Translations under genes and position numbers: made by a program
Notes under the pieces: model-generated
What the model was told of the DNA's origin: nothing
The model's database searches: none
The model's input: only the letters and a program-made list of their open reading frames with translations
Source of the DNA: Verrucomicrobiota bacterium
GTDB taxonomy: Bacteria; Verrucomicrobiota; Verrucomicrobiia; Palsa-1439
DNA length: 64,000 nucleotides
Direction of reading: 5' to 3'
Assembly (NCBI GenBank): GCA_003152315.1
Contig: PLZV01000060.1
Span: forward strand, 1-64,000
In this document: piece after piece, positions 1 through 10,043 of the stretch
How positions within the stretch are numbered: the stretch's first letter is position 1
Layout: every line of letters starts with the position of its first letter

Positions 1-17
1 CAAGCGCGCTTTCAGAG

Positions 18-71
18 ATGACGGACTGGGGGCGACGCAAAGTCGGTAACGGGGCACCACTCGCCCGTCAT
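18..71. other. possible structured RNA upstream of the gcv operon
   Basis: A perfect 7-bp inverted repeat (ATGACGG at 18-24, CCGTCAT at 65-71) encloses about 40 nt containing GACGCAAAGTC (34-44) and GGTAACGGGGCACC (45-58). Both inner strings recall conserved pieces of the c-di-GMP-I (GEMM) riboswitch, but the usual 5' GCAAACC half and second arm are not recognisable and the window begins only 17 nt upstream. It is about 230 nt from gcvT with repeats between. It does not resemble a glycine riboswitch. Treated as an unassigned hairpin. Confidence 0.2.
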
Positions 72-100
72 AGGTTTTGCATGAAACATGCCATTCTACC

Positions 101-199
101 AAACGAACCCACCGATTTTGGCTTGGAAAACCTCCTTTATCTATCACAGATACAATGGGTTACACAATAAGATTCTGCCGGAAAACGGTGGGTTCGTTT
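101..199. repeat. 99-nt inverted-repeat element (family with AAACGAA ends)
   Basis: The left arm AAACGAACCCACCG (101-114) and right arm CGGTGGGTTCGTTT (186-199) are exact reverse complements, 14 bp, separated by 71 nt. Elements of nearly the same size (97-99 nt) with the same outer AAACGAA but different inner arm sequence occur at 10335-10433 and 10558-10654. No open reading frame of note lies inside. It could be a MITE-like element or a long transcribed hairpin. Confidence 0.75.
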
Positions 200-217
200 T
201 CCAAAACGAACCCACCG
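186..217. repeat. 32-nt near-perfect palindrome
   Basis: Arms of 15 bp (CGGTGGGTTCGTTTT and its reverse complement) flank a central CC. The left half is also the right arm of the 101-199 element. An identical 32-nt copy lies at 63950-63981 near the other end of the window. It looks like two elements of the same family meeting head to head. Confidence 0.8.
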
Positions 218-260
218 GGAGCGGGTTTTGGTGGGGTCATTCCACCCGCACATTCCTAAA

Positions 261-289
261 TTGACTCCTATGCACCCCGCCGTTAACGT
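261..289 (+). promoter_or_regulatory. weak candidate sigma70 promoter for gcvT
   Basis: TTGACT (261-266) is followed after 17 bp by TAACGT (284-289). The -35 is good and the -10 poor. A start about 7 nt downstream would fall next to the gcvT ATG at 298, implying a leaderless or nearly leaderless mRNA. No Shine-Dalgarno sequence is seen before the ATG, which fits. Confidence 0.3.
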
Positions 290-297
290 AACGCGCC

Positions 298-1389
298 ATG
301 CACAGTGCTGAAACCCTCAAACGCACGCCGCTGTACGCTTCGCATCTCGAGTGTGGGGCGAAAATGGTGCCGTTTGGCGGCTGGGAGATGCCGGTGCAGT
401 ACTCGGGCATCCTCGCGGAGCATACGGCGGTGCGCGAGCGGGTCGGTCTGTTCGACATTTCGCACATGGGCGAGTTTCTGGTTTCGGGGCCGAACGCGGA
501 ACGAGCGCTCAACGGATTGCTGACCAACGACGTGACCAAACTCGCCGTCGGACAGGCCCAATACACTTTGATGTGCAATCATCTGGGCGGCGTCGTGGAT
601 GACTTGATTGTGTATCGTCTGGAGCCCAGCGTTTATCTCGTCATCGTGAACGCGGGCAATATCGAGAAAGACTTCCTGTGGATGACTAGTCCTGCGCCGG
701 AGTCAGCGGTAATTAACAACCTGAGCGATCGCTTTGCTGCGCTCGCGCTCCAAGGGCCAGCAGCAAGCAAGTTCTTTGACTTTTCCCCAACGCTCCCCCA
801 CTTCCACATCCAGCGACACCAGGTTTTCGGCAAGGAGTGCTGGGTGGCGCGGACAGGTTATACCGGCGAGGATGGCTTTGAACTTTTCTGCGAAGCGACT
901 GACGCACCGCATTTGTGGCGGATGCTGTTGGCGTGGGGCAAGCAGTTTGGCATTTTGCCATGCGGACTTGGCGCCCGCGACACGCTGCGGGTGGAGATGT
1001 GCTATCCTCTTCACGGAAACGACATCACTGAAAAGACCACGCCGATGGAGGCGGGCCTCGGGAAGTTCGTCTCGTTCGACAAAGGAGCATTTGTTGGCAG
1101 AGATGCGCTTGTCGAGCAGAAGGCGAAAGGAGTTGGTCGCAGGCTTGTCGCCTTTACGATGACCGAGAAATCGCCCCCACCGCGACCGCACTACGCCATC
1201 CTGGCAGGCGGTCACAAGGTCGGTGAAATCACGAGCGGCACGCAATCGCCCACCCTGGGTATTGGGGTCGGTATGGGTTACGTGGAAGTCGCTGCCGCGT
1301 CCGTGAGAACGGCAATTGAGATCGAGATTCGCGGGAAAAGGTTCCCGGCAGTTATCCAGAAGAAACCAATCCTGAAGAAAGGCCCATGA
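298..1389 (+). CDS. gcvT: glycine cleavage system T protein (aminomethyltransferase)
   Basis: The 363-aa product transfers the methylene group from the aminomethyl-lipoyl arm of H protein to tetrahydrofolate and releases ammonia. Length and collinearity are normal for GcvT. The N-terminal RTPLYASH and [10 protein letters not shown] strings, DISHMGEF near residue 56 and [14 protein letters not shown] near residue 183 are family signatures of the folate-binding fold; the C-terminal barrel (GVGMGYVEV) is present. The ATG at 298 gives the usual N-terminus. It is first in gcvT-gcvH-gcvP and overlaps gcvH by 4 bp (ATGA), so translation is probably coupled. No lipoamide dehydrogenase (L protein) gene is nearby, so that component must come from elsewhere, as is common. 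Confidence 0.97.
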   Translation: MHSAETLKRTPLYASHLECGAKMVPFGGWEMPVQYSGILAEHTAVRERVGLFDISHMGEFLVSGPNAERALNGLLTNDVTKLAVGQAQYTLMCNHLGGVVDDLIVYRLEPSVYLVIVNAGNIEKDFLWMTSPAPESAVINNLSDRFAALALQGPAASKFFDFSPTLPHFHIQRHQVFGKECWVARTGYTGEDGFELFCEATDAPHLWRMLLAWGKQFGILPCGLGARDTLRVEMCYPLHGNDITEKTTPMEAGLGKFVSFDKGAFVGRDALVEQKAKGVGRRLVAFTMTEKSPPPRPHYAILAGGHKVGEITSGTQSPTLGIGVGMGYVEVAAASVRTAIEIEIRGKRFPAVIQKKPILKKGP

Positions 1390-1766
1390 ACGTCCCGAAA
1401 AATCTGAAGTACGCGAAAACTCACGAGTGGGTGCGAGTCGAGGGCGACATCGCTGTCGTTGGCATTACCGACCATGCGCAAGAGGAGTTGACGGATGTGG
1501 TGTACGTCGAGACGCCGGCGATCGGCTTGCGCGTGGAAGCGGGGAAAGAGTGCGCGGTCGTTGAAAGCGTGAAGGCCGCCAGCGACATCTACGCGCCCGT
1601 GACCGGGGACGTGGTTGCCGTGAATGAGGAACTCAGCGACGCGCCCGAATTGCTCAATCAGGACCCGTACGCCAAGGGCTGGATGTTCAAGGTCAAGATG
1701 AGCGACCCGAGCGAGCTGAGTGAGTTGCTCAGCCCCGACGATTACGCTCACCACATCGGCGCATGA
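1386..1766 (+). CDS. gcvH: glycine cleavage system H protein (lipoyl carrier)
   Basis: The 126-aa product is the mobile lipoylated carrier that shuttles the aminomethyl group between P, T and L proteins in the cytoplasm. The lipoyl-attachment lysine is residue 63 in [23 protein letters not shown] at the start and [10 protein letters not shown] near residue 96 are standard H-protein motifs, and the length is typical. The gene overlaps gcvT upstream and gcvP downstream by 4 bp each, an arrangement expected for tight stoichiometric expression. Confidence 0.97.
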   Translation: MNVPKNLKYAKTHEWVRVEGDIAVVGITDHAQEELTDVVYVETPAIGLRVEAGKECAVVESVKAASDIYAPVTGDVVAVNEELSDAPELLNQDPYAKGWMFKVKMSDPSELSELLSPDDYAHHIGA

Positions 1767-4567
1767 CCATGGAACATCCTGAGCGTTTTGCGGATCGGCA
1801 TATCGGCCCGAGCCTTGAGGACATTCAGGAAATGCTGCGCGTTGTCGGATTCCCCACCCTCGACACAATGATTGACGCGGCAGTGCCGCAACAGATTCGG
1901 CTCAAGAAGCCGCTCGCGCTCCCCCAGCCTCGCGGCGAGCAGGAGTTGCTCGCGGAACTGAAGGCCATTGTGTCCAAGAACCAGGTGTGCCGCTCGTACA
2001 TTGGTATGGGTTATTACGATTGCATCACGCCGCCCGTGATCCAGCGCAACATCCTGGAGAATCCCGGCTGGTACACGCAGTACACACCGTACCAAGCGGA
2101 GATTTCGCAGGGCCGGCTCGAAGCACTGCTCAACTTCCAAACGATGGTGGCTGACCTTACCGGTTTGGAAATTGCAAATGCCTCCCTGCTCGATGAGGCC
2201 ACGGCGGCTGCGGAGGCCGTGACGATGTGCTACGGCCTTCAAGGTCGTGAAGGTCGGAACGTTTTCTTTGTCTCTGATAGTTGCCACCCTCAAACCATCG
2301 CGGTGGTGCGGACGCGAGCGCTGCCGATTGGAATTGAAATTATCGTTGGAGATCACGCCAAGTTCGCACTCAACGAGAAAGTCTTTGGGGTGCTGCTCCA
2401 GTATCCCGCGACCGATGGCGGGATACTTGATTACGGGCCGTTCATTCGCGCCGTTCATGAGCGCAAGGCGCTGGCGGTCGTCGCGACTGACTTGCTGGCG
2501 CTCACGCTCTTGAAGCCGCCGGGAGAATTCGGAGCGGACATTGCCGTTGGCAGCGCGCAACGTTTTGGGGTGCCGATGGGCTACGGCGGGCCGCACGCCG
2601 CGTTTTTCGCCACGCGTGACACCTACAAGCGCCACATGTCCGGCCGACTGGTCGGTGTCTCGAAAGATATACATGGAAATCCTGCCCTGCGTCTTGCGCT
2701 CCAGACACGTGAGCAGCACATCCGTCGTGAGAAGGCCACCAGCAACATCTGCACGGCGCAAGTGCTCCTCGCCATCATGGCGTCGATGTACGCGGTGTAC
2801 CATGGGCCGGAGGGACTGAAGAAGATTGCTAGGCGGGTTCATGCGCTGGCCACAGCTCTCGCCGCCGCGCATGGCGAACCCCAGAAGGAACCGTTCTTCG
2901 ATACGCTGCGTTTTCGACGAGCACCAAAGCCGCAGGACCTGAATACGCGCGAGTATCCCGATGGGTCGTGGGGCGTGTCGTTCGATGAAACGGCAACTGC
3001 GGAGGATTTGCGCCGTCTCGCAGGAAGTAACGTTGAAATCCTTTCTGGTTCCGACTTCGGCACATTCGCTCGCACAACACCGTTTCTCACGCATCCCGTC
3101 TTCAACCGATATCACACCGAGCATGAGATGCTGCGGTACATCAAGCGACTCGAAGCGAAAGATTTGTCGCTCACGACGTCGATGATCCCGCTCGGGTCGT
3201 GCACGATGAAGTTGAATGCGACGGCGGAAATGCTTCCGTTGACATGGCCGGAGATTGGCAGACTGCATCCGTTTGCGCCTCGCGAGCAGACCGGGGGGTA
3301 TCAGACGTTATTCCAGCAACTAGAAACATGGCTGGTGGAGATTACCGGTTTCGCGGCTGTCTCGCTGCAACCGAACGCCGGTTCGCAAGGCGAATACACC
3401 GGGCTGCTGGTCATACGCGAATACCAGAAGCAACGCGGCCAGGATCACCGTAATGTTTGCCTGATTCCTCTCTCGGCGCACGGCACGAACCCGGCGAGCG
3501 CCGTGATGGCGGGTTTCAGGGTCGTCGCAGTCGGGTGTGATACGCAAGGCAACATTGACGTGACTGATCTTCGCGCGAAGGCACAGGCGCATCGTGATGA
3601 TCTGGGCGCGCTCATGGTGACATATCCGTCAACGCACGGCGTATTTGAAGAGACTATCCGGGAGGTTTGCCAAATCGTCCACGACAACGGCGGGCAGGTC
3701 TACATGGACGGCGCGAACATGAATGCGCAGGTCGGGTTATGCCGTCCGGGGGATATGGGCGCCGATGTCTGTCATCTCAATTTGCACAAGACGTTTTGCA
3801 TCCCCCATGGGGGTGGTGGTCCGGGCATGGGACCGATTGCGGTCGCGGGGCACCTGGCTCCCTATTTGCCGAAGCATCCACTTGCTGAAGTCGGCGGCCC
3901 GCAAGGTATCGGCCCGGTCTCCGCGGCACCATGGGGCAGCGCCAGCATTCTCACCATCCCGTGGATGTATATCGCGCTGATGGGTGGCGAAGGCCTGACG
4001 GCGGCGACGAAGATCGCGATCCTGAACGCGAACTACATTGCGAAACGGCTCGAACCGCATTTCCCGACGCTTTATAAGGGCCACGGCGATCTCGTCGCGC
4101 ACGAATGCATCATTGATTGTCGTCAATTCAAGGCAACCGTGAACGTGGAAGTCGAAGACATCGCGAAGCGGTTGATCGATTACGGATTTCATGCGCCGAC
4201 GATGTCATGGCCTGTGCCTGGTACGCTCATGATCGAGCCGACCGAAAGCGAGTCCAAAGCCGAACTCGACCGCTTTTGCGATGCGATGATCGCGATCCAC
4301 GCCGAGATCAAGGCCATTGAATCGGGTTCGATGGATCGCACTGATAATCCGCTGAAAAACGCGCCACATATCGCGCAAGCGGTTGTTGTCGACAAATGGG
4401 AACACCCGTACAGCCGTGAGCAGGCGGCTTTCCCCACCCCGTGGACACGCGAGCACAAATTCTGGCCCTCCGTCGGACGCGTGGACAACGTCTACGGCGA
4501 CCGCCATGTTGTTTGCACGTGCCTGCCTGTTGAGGCTTATACGGCCGCAGACGCGCAACCCAGTTAA
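1763..4567 (+). CDS. gcvP: glycine dehydrogenase (decarboxylating), single-chain P protein
   Basis: The 934-aa PLP enzyme decarboxylates glycine and loads the aminomethyl group on lipoyl-H protein. It is the one-chain form carrying both GcvPA-like and GcvPB-like halves. RHIGPS near the N-terminus, [13 protein letters not shown] in the middle and [19 protein letters not shown] with the PLP-binding lysine near residue 676 are diagnostic. Length is slightly short of the E. coli enzyme (about 957). The start overlaps the gcvH stop by 4 bp. Two ATG codons lie close together (M1 and M3) and either could be used. Last gene of the operon. Confidence 0.97.
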   Translation: MTMEHPERFADRHIGPSLEDIQEMLRVVGFPTLDTMIDAAVPQQIRLKKPLALPQPRGEQELLAELKAIVSKNQVCRSYIGMGYYDCITPPVIQRNILENPGWYTQYTPYQAEISQGRLEALLNFQTMVADLTGLEIANASLLDEATAAAEAVTMCYGLQGREGRNVFFVSDSCHPQTIAVVRTRALPIGIEIIVGDHAKFALNEKVFGVLLQYPATDGGILDYGPFIRAVHERKALAVVATDLLALTLLKPPGEFGADIAVGSAQRFGVPMGYGGPHAAFFATRDTYKRHMSGRLVGVSKDIHGNPALRLALQTREQHIRREKATSNICTAQVLLAIMASMYAVYHGPEGLKKIARRVHALATALAAAHGEPQKEPFFDTLRFRRAPKPQDLNTREYPDGSWGVSFDETATAEDLRRLAGSNVEILSGSDFGTFARTTPFLTHPVFNRYHTEHEMLRYIKRLEAKDLSLTTSMIPLGSCTMKLNATAEMLPLTWPEIGRLHPFAPREQTGGYQTLFQQLETWLVEITGFAAVSLQPNAGSQGEYTGLLVIREYQKQRGQDHRNVCLIPLSAHGTNPASAVMAGFRVVAVGCDTQGNIDVTDLRAKAQAHRDDLGALMVTYPSTHGVFEETIREVCQIVHDNGGQVYMDGANMNAQVGLCRPGDMGADVCHLNLHKTFCIPHGGGGPGMGPIAVAGHLAPYLPKHPLAEVGGPQGIGPVSAAPWGSASILTIPWMYIALMGGEGLTAATKIAILNANYIAKRLEPHFPTLYKGHGDLVAHECIIDCRQFKATVNVEVEDIAKRLIDYGFHAPTMSWPVPGTLMIEPTESESKAELDRFCDAMIAIHAEIKAIESGSMDRTDNPLKNAPHIAQAVVVDKWEHPYSREQAAFPTPWTREHKFWPSVGRVDNVYGDRHVVCTCLPVEAYTAADAQPS

Positions 4568-4644
4568 ATAAAAGTCTTCGCGGTAACTACACCTAAGCGC
4601 TTGTGGCGCAGATGATTTCGTTTGCACTTCTCTCAAGAGAGAGT

Positions 4645-5094
4645 ATGGTAATTCAATCATCTGGAGTAGCTGTGGCAAAGGCGAGGAAAGAGGTGGAACT
4701 GTCGGTGCGAGTGGGTAACAGACCTGCCGCACTTGGCGGAGTCCTGTCCTCCATCGCCAGGCACGGAGTCAATGTTCTCGCGTACTGCACCTACTCTGAC
4801 GGAGACGATCTCACCGTTCTCCTGATTACCGACAATGCGCTGGCTGCCAAGGAAGCTCTCCAAACGGCCGGGTTTTCCTGCAAGGCGAATTCGATTGTCC
4901 TCGTAGGTGCTTCGGATGAAGTTGGCGCTGCCGCCAGGATCGGCATGCATCTCGGGATGGCAGGCGTCGAGATTCTTTACTCGTATGCCTCCTCATCAGG
5001 CGGCGACCAGTTTGTCGCAGTCTTTAAAACCACCAACGACGAACGCGCCATTCAGGCGTTAGAGGTTTGCCCACAGGCGCGGGCTGCGGCGTAA
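4645..5094 (+). CDS. tandem ACT-domain protein
   Basis: The product (149 aa from ATG 4645) has a first ACT domain (ELSVRVGNRPAALGGVLSSI, about residues 14-80) and a weaker second one. ACT domains bind small ligands such as amino acids. The ATG at 4645 was chosen because AAGAGAGAG lies just upstream; a GTG at 4603 would add 14 residues. It follows gcvP by 78 nt on the same strand, so it may be read with the gcv operon and might sense glycine or serine; that is inference. Similar tandem-ACT proteins occur at 26622-27011 and 28810-29214, both closer to each other than to this one. Confidence 0.8.
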   Translation: MVIQSSGVAVAKARKEVELSVRVGNRPAALGGVLSSIARHGVNVLAYCTYSDGDDLTVLLITDNALAAKEALQTAGFSCKANSIVLVGASDEVGAAARIGMHLGMAGVEILYSYASSSGGDQFVAVFKTTNDERAIQALEVCPQARAAA

Positions 5095-5115
5095 GAACCT
5101 GCAGAGCCGACTTCC

Positions 5116-6099
5116 TCAACCACCTGTCGAGGTATTGTCTGGGGGACGGTTTGTCGCCGTTGCAGAATCCACACTGGCATTCGTGGCGGTTTTATTTGGG
5201 CCGAACGGCCACCACCATTTTTTCTTCGGCGGTTTTTCCGGGGGCGGCGGCGGCGGCGGTTTGAGTTCCTGATCCGTCATCACCCGCTCCATGTGAGGAT
5301 ACGTTTGCTCGCCACCGTGCACGGCCACCGCGCCATCGGCGCCGGCAACGAGTTGCGGCACCGAAAGCATATCGGAGTATACGGCGCGCTTCACCACCTT
5401 CGCATTGGCATCAATCTCGGCATAGCCGTGCGAGCGCGGGCCACTACGGAACAACACGTGAAGATGGCCGGCATTGTCGATCATCGCGAACGGGCCGCCC
5501 ATCGAGATGGTTTCGCCGAGCGGGATCATACCGTAGACCAGTTCATGCGGATCGTCCTGAACGCTCACGTACAACACTTCACTATGCTCGGCGCGGCGCG
5601 AGACGAGCGCGTACGTGCGGTAATCCTCGTTGGTCATGCCAGCGGCAATCGGCAGGCCGACCGTTTGCTTCCAGATCTCGCGACCTTTGATGATCGTGAA
5701 TCTGATCGGCGGCGACAGCGCATGCGTGCCGCCACCATCAACCACCGCTCGCACTGTAAAGGTGCCGCGTTGGCGAAGGTCGTAGTGCGGTAACAGATCT
5801 ACCGTGACGCTTACGGTCTGCCCGGGGGCTATCTTCACCGGGTCGAAAGCCAGGTGTTTGCCGACCGGGGAAATTGTTGCGCTGGCCTCGTCGCTGATCA
5901 GGAAACTGAGCCAGGATGTCTGCTTGTCGTCCGTCAGCTCGATTGTGCGGCCTGAGAAGTTATGGACGTTAGCCACCACGGGAATCGCCTCGAAGAGCAT
6001 CCGCGCATCACGTTCCATTGTGAGTTGCACCGTTATCTGGGCATGCGCACTCCAGGGCACAACCAGCGCAACCAACAACGCGAAAATGGATCGACGCAT
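5116..6099 (-). CDS. secreted protein of unknown function, Pro-rich C-terminus
   Basis: The 327-aa product starts with a clear signal peptide (MRRSIFALLVALVVPWSAHA), which fixes the start at 6099 instead of an in-frame codon further upstream. The mature part looks beta-rich; residues near the C-terminus form PPPPPPEKPPKKKWWWPF followed by a Thr/Asn/Ser-rich tail, which resembles a periplasmic linker. No enzymatic motif was recognised. It is the last gene of the minus-strand run lpxA-glpX-rho-M14 peptidase, and its stop lies 21 bp from the end of the convergent ACT gene. Confidence 0.75.
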   Translation of the reverse strand: MRRSIFALLVALVVPWSAHAQITVQLTMERDARMLFEAIPVVANVHNFSGRTIELTDDKQTSWLSFLISDEASATISPVGKHLAFDPVKIAPGQTVSVTVDLLPHYDLRQRGTFTVRAVVDGGGTHALSPPIRFTIIKGREIWKQTVGLPIAAGMTNEDYRTYALVSRRAEHSEVLYVSVQDDPHELVYGMIPLGETISMGGPFAMIDNAGHLHVLFRSGPRSHGYAEIDANAKVVKRAVYSDMLSVPQLVAGADGAVAVHGGEQTYPHMERVMTDQELKPPPPPPPEKPPKKKWWWPFGPNKTATNASVDSATATNRPPDNTSTGG

Positions 6100-6152
6100 G
6101 CTGGGAACGTTAGCACCCTGACAGAGACTCGAACAAGGAAAATGCCGCCCCC

Positions 6153-6947
6153 TCATCGACGCCTCCCCGCGATCGCTTGCAGCGCGGTTCGGAGCGCCGC
6201 GCGATGGGCGGTAGCGCGCTGTTCCAGGGGGAAATGTATGGGGGTTTCACTACCAAGGATGTGGCCGGTGCAATTGAAAAATAGATGATATGCCATCGGC
6301 CAGCGACGCCGACGCTTCAGCGTCTCGACGCTAGAGGCACGACGAATTAGCCCGAGGCCGGTTGTCTGGCTGCCGTCGATCACCTTCTCGTGATTAATCG
6401 GAATCACCCGGCTGACGGCCTTTACAATGCGCTCACCGACAAAAGGCGGCTCTTGGCGCAGTTCATAAAGGTAGTATCCCGTGGCGTCCACGTCTTCGTG
6501 CAAATCGAGTGTAAACAAGAAGCGCCGGTCTTTCACCAGCCGCTTGACCAGCTCCGCTTCAGGGCAGTCGCTGACGTTGCGAAATTGCCGGTTGATGTCG
6601 CGGCGTTGCGCGTTGCGGCGCTGGTTGCGTTCCCAACCATAGGGATTGATGCACGGTAACACGAACCAGTTCACTTCCCACTTCGCCCATTCGCCGCTCT
6701 CCAGCCAGCGCAAGGCGCCTTCGACGCTGCCGGGTTCTTCACCATGAATTCCGGCGGTGAGGAGAATCGTTGGCGCGTGTCCATCCATTCTCCGGCGCAA
6801 ATAGAAGAAGGGATATCCCCATATTTTCCCGGCCTGCTGGAGATGCCATTCACGACGCGGCAGTGCGCGCAGTCGTTGCACGATCTCGCTGTAATCTCGG
6901 ACGCGACCCACGACCTTACCTATGGCACAGACTGTCGGCCGTGACAA
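6153..6947 (-). CDS. M14-family zinc carboxypeptidase-like protein
   Basis: The 264-aa protein has the M14/succinylglutamate-desuccinylase signature: the zinc ligands His and Glu in TAGIHGEEPGS near residue 68, the substrate-binding stretch NPYGWERNQRRNAQRRDINR near residue 103, and a third ligand in FTLDLHEDVDATGYYLYE. No signal peptide is seen, so it is probably cytoplasmic. Related proteins remove C-terminal residues from peptides or hydrolyse amide bonds in cell-wall peptides; the substrate here cannot be told. It lies 12 bp downstream of rho on the same strand and 53 bp before the secreted unknown. Confidence 0.8.
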   Translation of the reverse strand: MSRPTVCAIGKVVGRVRDYSEIVQRLRALPRREWHLQQAGKIWGYPFFYLRRRMDGHAPTILLTAGIHGEEPGSVEGALRWLESGEWAKWEVNWFVLPCINPYGWERNQRRNAQRRDINRQFRNVSDCPEAELVKRLVKDRRFLFTLDLHEDVDATGYYLYELRQEPPFVGERIVKAVSRVIPINHEKVIDGSQTTGLGLIRRASSVETLKRRRRWPMAYHLFFNCTGHILGSETPIHFPLEQRATAHRAALRTALQAIAGRRR

Positions 6948-6959
6948 CCGGTCACCGAA

Positions 6960-8120
6960 TTACTGCGCCATTGCTTTGAGGAATTCTTTGTTCGTCTTGA
7001 ATTTGGCAAGACCCGTCAGGAGTTTCTGCAGGGCTTCGACGGGCGGCGCGCCGCTCAGGGCGCGGCGCAGACGCGTGATCGCCTCGAGATCCTTCGGCGC
7101 CAGAAGCAATTCCTCGCGACGCGTGCCGGAAGCGTTGATATCCACTGCGGGCCAGTAACGTTGCTCGGCGATTTTGCGGTCGAGCACCAACTCCGAATTG
7201 CCCGTGCCCTTGAACTCCTGGAAAATCAATTCATCCATCCGCGAGCCGGTTTCGATCAACGCGGTGGCGATGATCGTGAGCGAACCGCCCTCCTCCGCTT
7301 TGCGGGCCGAGGCGAAGATGCGGCGCGGCTGTTCCATCGCGCGCGCGTCGAGACCGCCGGTCATCGTGCGGCCGGTGGAGCCGATGTAATTGTTAAAGGC
7401 GCGGGCCAGACGCGTGATCGAGTCGAGCACAATGAAGACGTCCCGGCCAAATTCGACCAGCCGTTTGGCGCGTTCAATCGCCATCTTGGCGGTGCGGACG
7501 TGCTCTTCAATGGTCTGGTCATTGGTCGAGGCAATGACTTCGCCGCCTTTGACAGAACGGCGGAAGTCGGTCGTTTCCTCTGGACGCTCGTCAACCAACA
7601 GCACCATCGTGTGAACCTCAGGATGGTTGGTGATCACCGCGTCGGCAATATGGTGCAGCAGCGTCGTTTTGCCCGTGCGCGGCGCGGCAACGATCAGGCC
7701 GCGCGTACCCTTGCCGAGGGGGGCGATGAGATCGAAGATGCGCGTGGTATAACGATCCGGGACGGTTTCCAGGTTGAAGCGCTCGTTCGGATTGACGCTG
7801 GTGAGCTCGTCGAATTTCTTGAGGCTGGCCCACTTCTCGGGCGGCTGGCTATTGATCTTGTAAATCTCGGCCAGTTGCGGGCTGCCCTTCTTGGGCGGCA
7901 CGGCGCGGCCGTCGATCTCGAGACCCGGTCGCAATTTGTATTTGCGAATCACGTCCGGTGACACGTAGATGTCGTTCGGGCTGACCTGGAAGTTGCGGGC
8001 CGGGTTGCGGAGGAATCCGAACCCTTTCTCGCCGACTTCGAGGACGCCCCGGACCTGGTTCTCGGGTGGTTGTTGCGGTGGAGGCTGTGGCTGCGTTTGC
8101 GGCTGTTCTGTTTCGTTCAC
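6960..8120 (-). CDS. rho: transcription termination factor Rho
   Basis: The 386-aa hexameric RNA helicase terminates transcription at Rho-dependent sites. A Q/P-rich N-terminus (residues 3-20) precedes the cold-shock-like RNA-binding domain (GVLEVGEKGFGFLRNP), then the ATPase domain with P-loop VAAPRTGKTT near residues 144-153, LLVDERPEETTDFRR and LDSITRLARAFN. It lacks the long N-terminal insertion found in many actinobacterial and Bacteroidetes Rho proteins. It overlaps glpX by 4 bp (ATGA), an unusual partner for rho. The ATG at 8120 is well supported by that coupling. Confidence 0.97.
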   Translation of the reverse strand: MNETEQPQTQPQPPPQQPPENQVRGVLEVGEKGFGFLRNPARNFQVSPNDIYVSPDVIRKYKLRPGLEIDGRAVPPKKGSPQLAEIYKINSQPPEKWASLKKFDELTSVNPNERFNLETVPDRYTTRIFDLIAPLGKGTRGLIVAAPRTGKTTLLHHIADAVITNHPEVHTMVLLVDERPEETTDFRRSVKGGEVIASTNDQTIEEHVRTAKMAIERAKRLVEFGRDVFIVLDSITRLARAFNNYIGSTGRTMTGGLDARAMEQPRRIFASARKAEEGGSLTIIATALIETGSRMDELIFQEFKGTGNSELVLDRKIAEQRYWPAVDINASGTRREELLLAPKDLEAITRLRRALSGAPPVEALQKLLTGLAKFKTNKEFLKAMAQ

Positions 8121-9184
8121 AGTGGTTGCTCTGCCCGCGTGGACCGCAGGCGTATGGTTTTCTTTGTCAGATCGTGTACCGCTTTGATATGGCGCACCGT
8201 GCGCGTACTGGCTCGCATCAGGATCGAATGAGTGACGGCCGTGTGGCCGATGAATCGCACGCCCGGCAGCAACGGGCTGTCACTGATGCCCGTGGCGCAA
8301 AACATGATGCCATCCCCTCGCGCCAGGTCTTCCGCGTAGTACACTTTGTTCAGTTCCTCTTCGAATCCTTCTTCGATCAACTGCTTCCGCTCGGCTTCGT
8401 CCCGCGGCCACATTCTCACCTGCATGTCGCCACCGAGACACCGTAGCGCCGTGGCCGCCAACACCGCTTCGGGCGAACCGCCGACGCCCACGTACAAATC
8501 CGTGCCGCTATCAGGCAAACTCGGGGCGATGGCACTCGCCACGTCCCCATCGCCAATCATCCGCAATCGCGCCCCAACTTTGCGGATGCGCTGCACCAAC
8601 TCCTCGTGCCGTGGTCGGTCGAGCATCGTGATGGTCAACTCATGCACCGCCGTATTCAGGATCTTCGCAACCAGGAGCACGTTCTCCTCGATCGGCGCTT
8701 CCAGCTTCACCTGCTCCACTCCCGTCTTGAGCATGTAATCCCGCACCCGCGGTCCGTACGCCAGCTTCTCGCAATAGAGGCTCGGCAAATTCCGCAGCGA
8801 CTTGCCCAACCCGTCATACGCGCTGCCAGCCGCCAACACCGAAATCACGTTCGGCAACCCCTTCGAAATGTTCGTGGTGCCGTCCACGGGATCCACCGCT
8901 ATGTCCAACGGCACGACTCCCGGTTGCCACGTCCCAAGGTGTTCGCCGAGAAAAATCCCCGGCGCATCATCCTTGATGCCCTCGCCGATGACCACTTCAC
9001 CGCAACACGGAATCAAATCAAACATCCCGCGTATCGCATCGCATGCCGCCTGGTCCGCCGCGTTCTTGTCGCCTTTCCCCATCCACTGCGAGGCATTCAA
9101 CGCAGCAGCCTCCGTCGCGCGCACCAGGTCAAACTCAATAATGCGCTCCAGATCGTGAATCGGCTTACGACTCAACTTCGCCAT
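8117..9184 (-). CDS. glpX: class II fructose-1,6-bisphosphatase
   Basis: The 355-aa enzyme hydrolyses fructose-1,6-bisphosphate in gluconeogenesis or the Calvin-type sugar-phosphate cycle. GEGIKDDAP (68-76) and AVDPVDGTTN (96-105) are the metal- and phosphate-binding motifs of the GlpX family; IGDGDVASAI and GVGGSPEAVLAA further on complete the signature. A phosphoglucomutase-like gene (39664-41067) is the nearest other sugar-phosphate enzyme in the window, but it is not linked. It lies 21 bp after lpxA and overlaps rho. Confidence 0.96.
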   Translation of the reverse strand: MAKLSRKPIHDLERIIEFDLVRATEAAALNASQWMGKGDKNAADQAACDAIRGMFDLIPCCGEVVIGEGIKDDAPGIFLGEHLGTWQPGVVPLDIAVDPVDGTTNISKGLPNVISVLAAGSAYDGLGKSLRNLPSLYCEKLAYGPRVRDYMLKTGVEQVKLEAPIEENVLLVAKILNTAVHELTITMLDRPRHEELVQRIRKVGARLRMIGDGDVASAIAPSLPDSGTDLYVGVGGSPEAVLAATALRCLGGDMQVRMWPRDEAERKQLIEEGFEEELNKVYYAEDLARGDGIMFCATGISDSPLLPGVRFIGHTAVTHSILMRASTRTVRHIKAVHDLTKKTIRLRSTRAEQPL

Positions 9185-9205
9185 GAATGGGTGTTGCTTC
9201 AGTGT

Positions 9206-9982
9206 CTATCGGGCTATTCCGCGTTCAGACTTGCGACAGAAGTCGATGAAATGTTCCAGCTCATGGCTGGGCGGAAGTTCCGACTGTACCTTATCCAAAG
9301 CATTGCTCACTGTCAACCCCGCTCGACATAATATCTTAAAGGCCTCCCGCAACGACCGCTGGGCCTCTTCGGGTACCCCGTTGCGTTCCATGCCGACCTT
9401 ATTGACCCCCCGCGTCTCCGCCGGGTTACCATCCGCCATCATGTAAGGAGGCACATCCTGTACCACTTTTGCGCAACCGCCAATAATCGACATCGTCCCA
9501 ATCCGACAAAATTGATGGATCGCGGCCAGTCCGCCAACTATCGCAAAGTCTTCCACCACAACATGTCCCGCCAGAGTGCCGTTGTTGCTAAAGATCACAT
9601 GGTTCCCGACAATGCAGTCATGCGCCACATGCGAATACGAGAGAAAATTGTTGTGCGACCCGATCCGCGTAGAGAGGCCATCGCCCGTCGCCGTATGCAC
9701 CGTCACATGCTCCCGAAACACGTTATCCGACCCGATTTCCAGGTAACATTTGCCCCCGGAATATTTCAAGTCCTGCGTCTTCAATCCGATGCTCGCAAAC
9801 GGAAAAAACTCACATCGCGCCCCAATCGTCGTCAACCCATCCATCACCACATGCGAATGCAGCCGGCACCCCTCCCCCAGTTTCACATTCGCGCCAAGAA
9901 CACAATAAGGCCCAATCTCACAGCCGCCCCCAATCTCGGCATGAGAATCAACAATCGCAGTAGGATGAATCTTCACCGTCAT
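9206..9982 (-). CDS. lpxA: acyl-ACP:UDP-N-acetylglucosamine O-acyltransferase
   Basis: The 258-aa enzyme performs the first step of lipid A synthesis on UDP-GlcNAc. The left-handed beta-helix hexapeptide repeats (IHPTAIVDSHAEIG onward) are clear, and the catalytic histidine is H121 in SYSHVAHDCIVGNH; the C-terminal helical part is present and the length matches the family. In organisms with an lpxC-fabZ fusion, lpxA normally follows that gene directly. Here they have the same orientation but are separated by 6 kb of repeats and accessory genes (9983-16041), so lpxA probably now needs its own promoter. I saw only a weak TATCAT-like -10 just upstream. Confidence 0.97.
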   Translation of the reverse strand: MTVKIHPTAIVDSHAEIGGGCEIGPYCVLGANVKLGEGCRLHSHVVMDGLTTIGARCEFFPFASIGLKTQDLKYSGGKCYLEIGSDNVFREHVTVHTATGDGLSTRIGSHNNFLSYSHVAHDCIVGNHVIFSNNGTLAGHVVVEDFAIVGGLAAIHQFCRIGTMSIIGGCAKVVQDVPPYMMADGNPAETRGVNKVGMERNGVPEEAQRSLREAFKILCRAGLTVSNALDKVQSELPPSHELEHFIDFCRKSERGIAR

Positions 9983-10043
9983 ATTGAGTGAATGATAGCA
10001 GCTGAGTCTGCGAAGCCGAGTCCGACGAGACGCCGCCGTCGTC

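Noticed and set aside
1-297. Glycine riboswitch upstream of gcvT
   Set aside because: The region lacks the paired glycine aptamer cores and consists mainly of inverted repeats.
1748-3268. 506-codon minus-strand frame opposite gcvP
   Set aside because: It is antisense to a clear gcvP with all its motifs, and its composition is typical of a GC-rich shadow frame.
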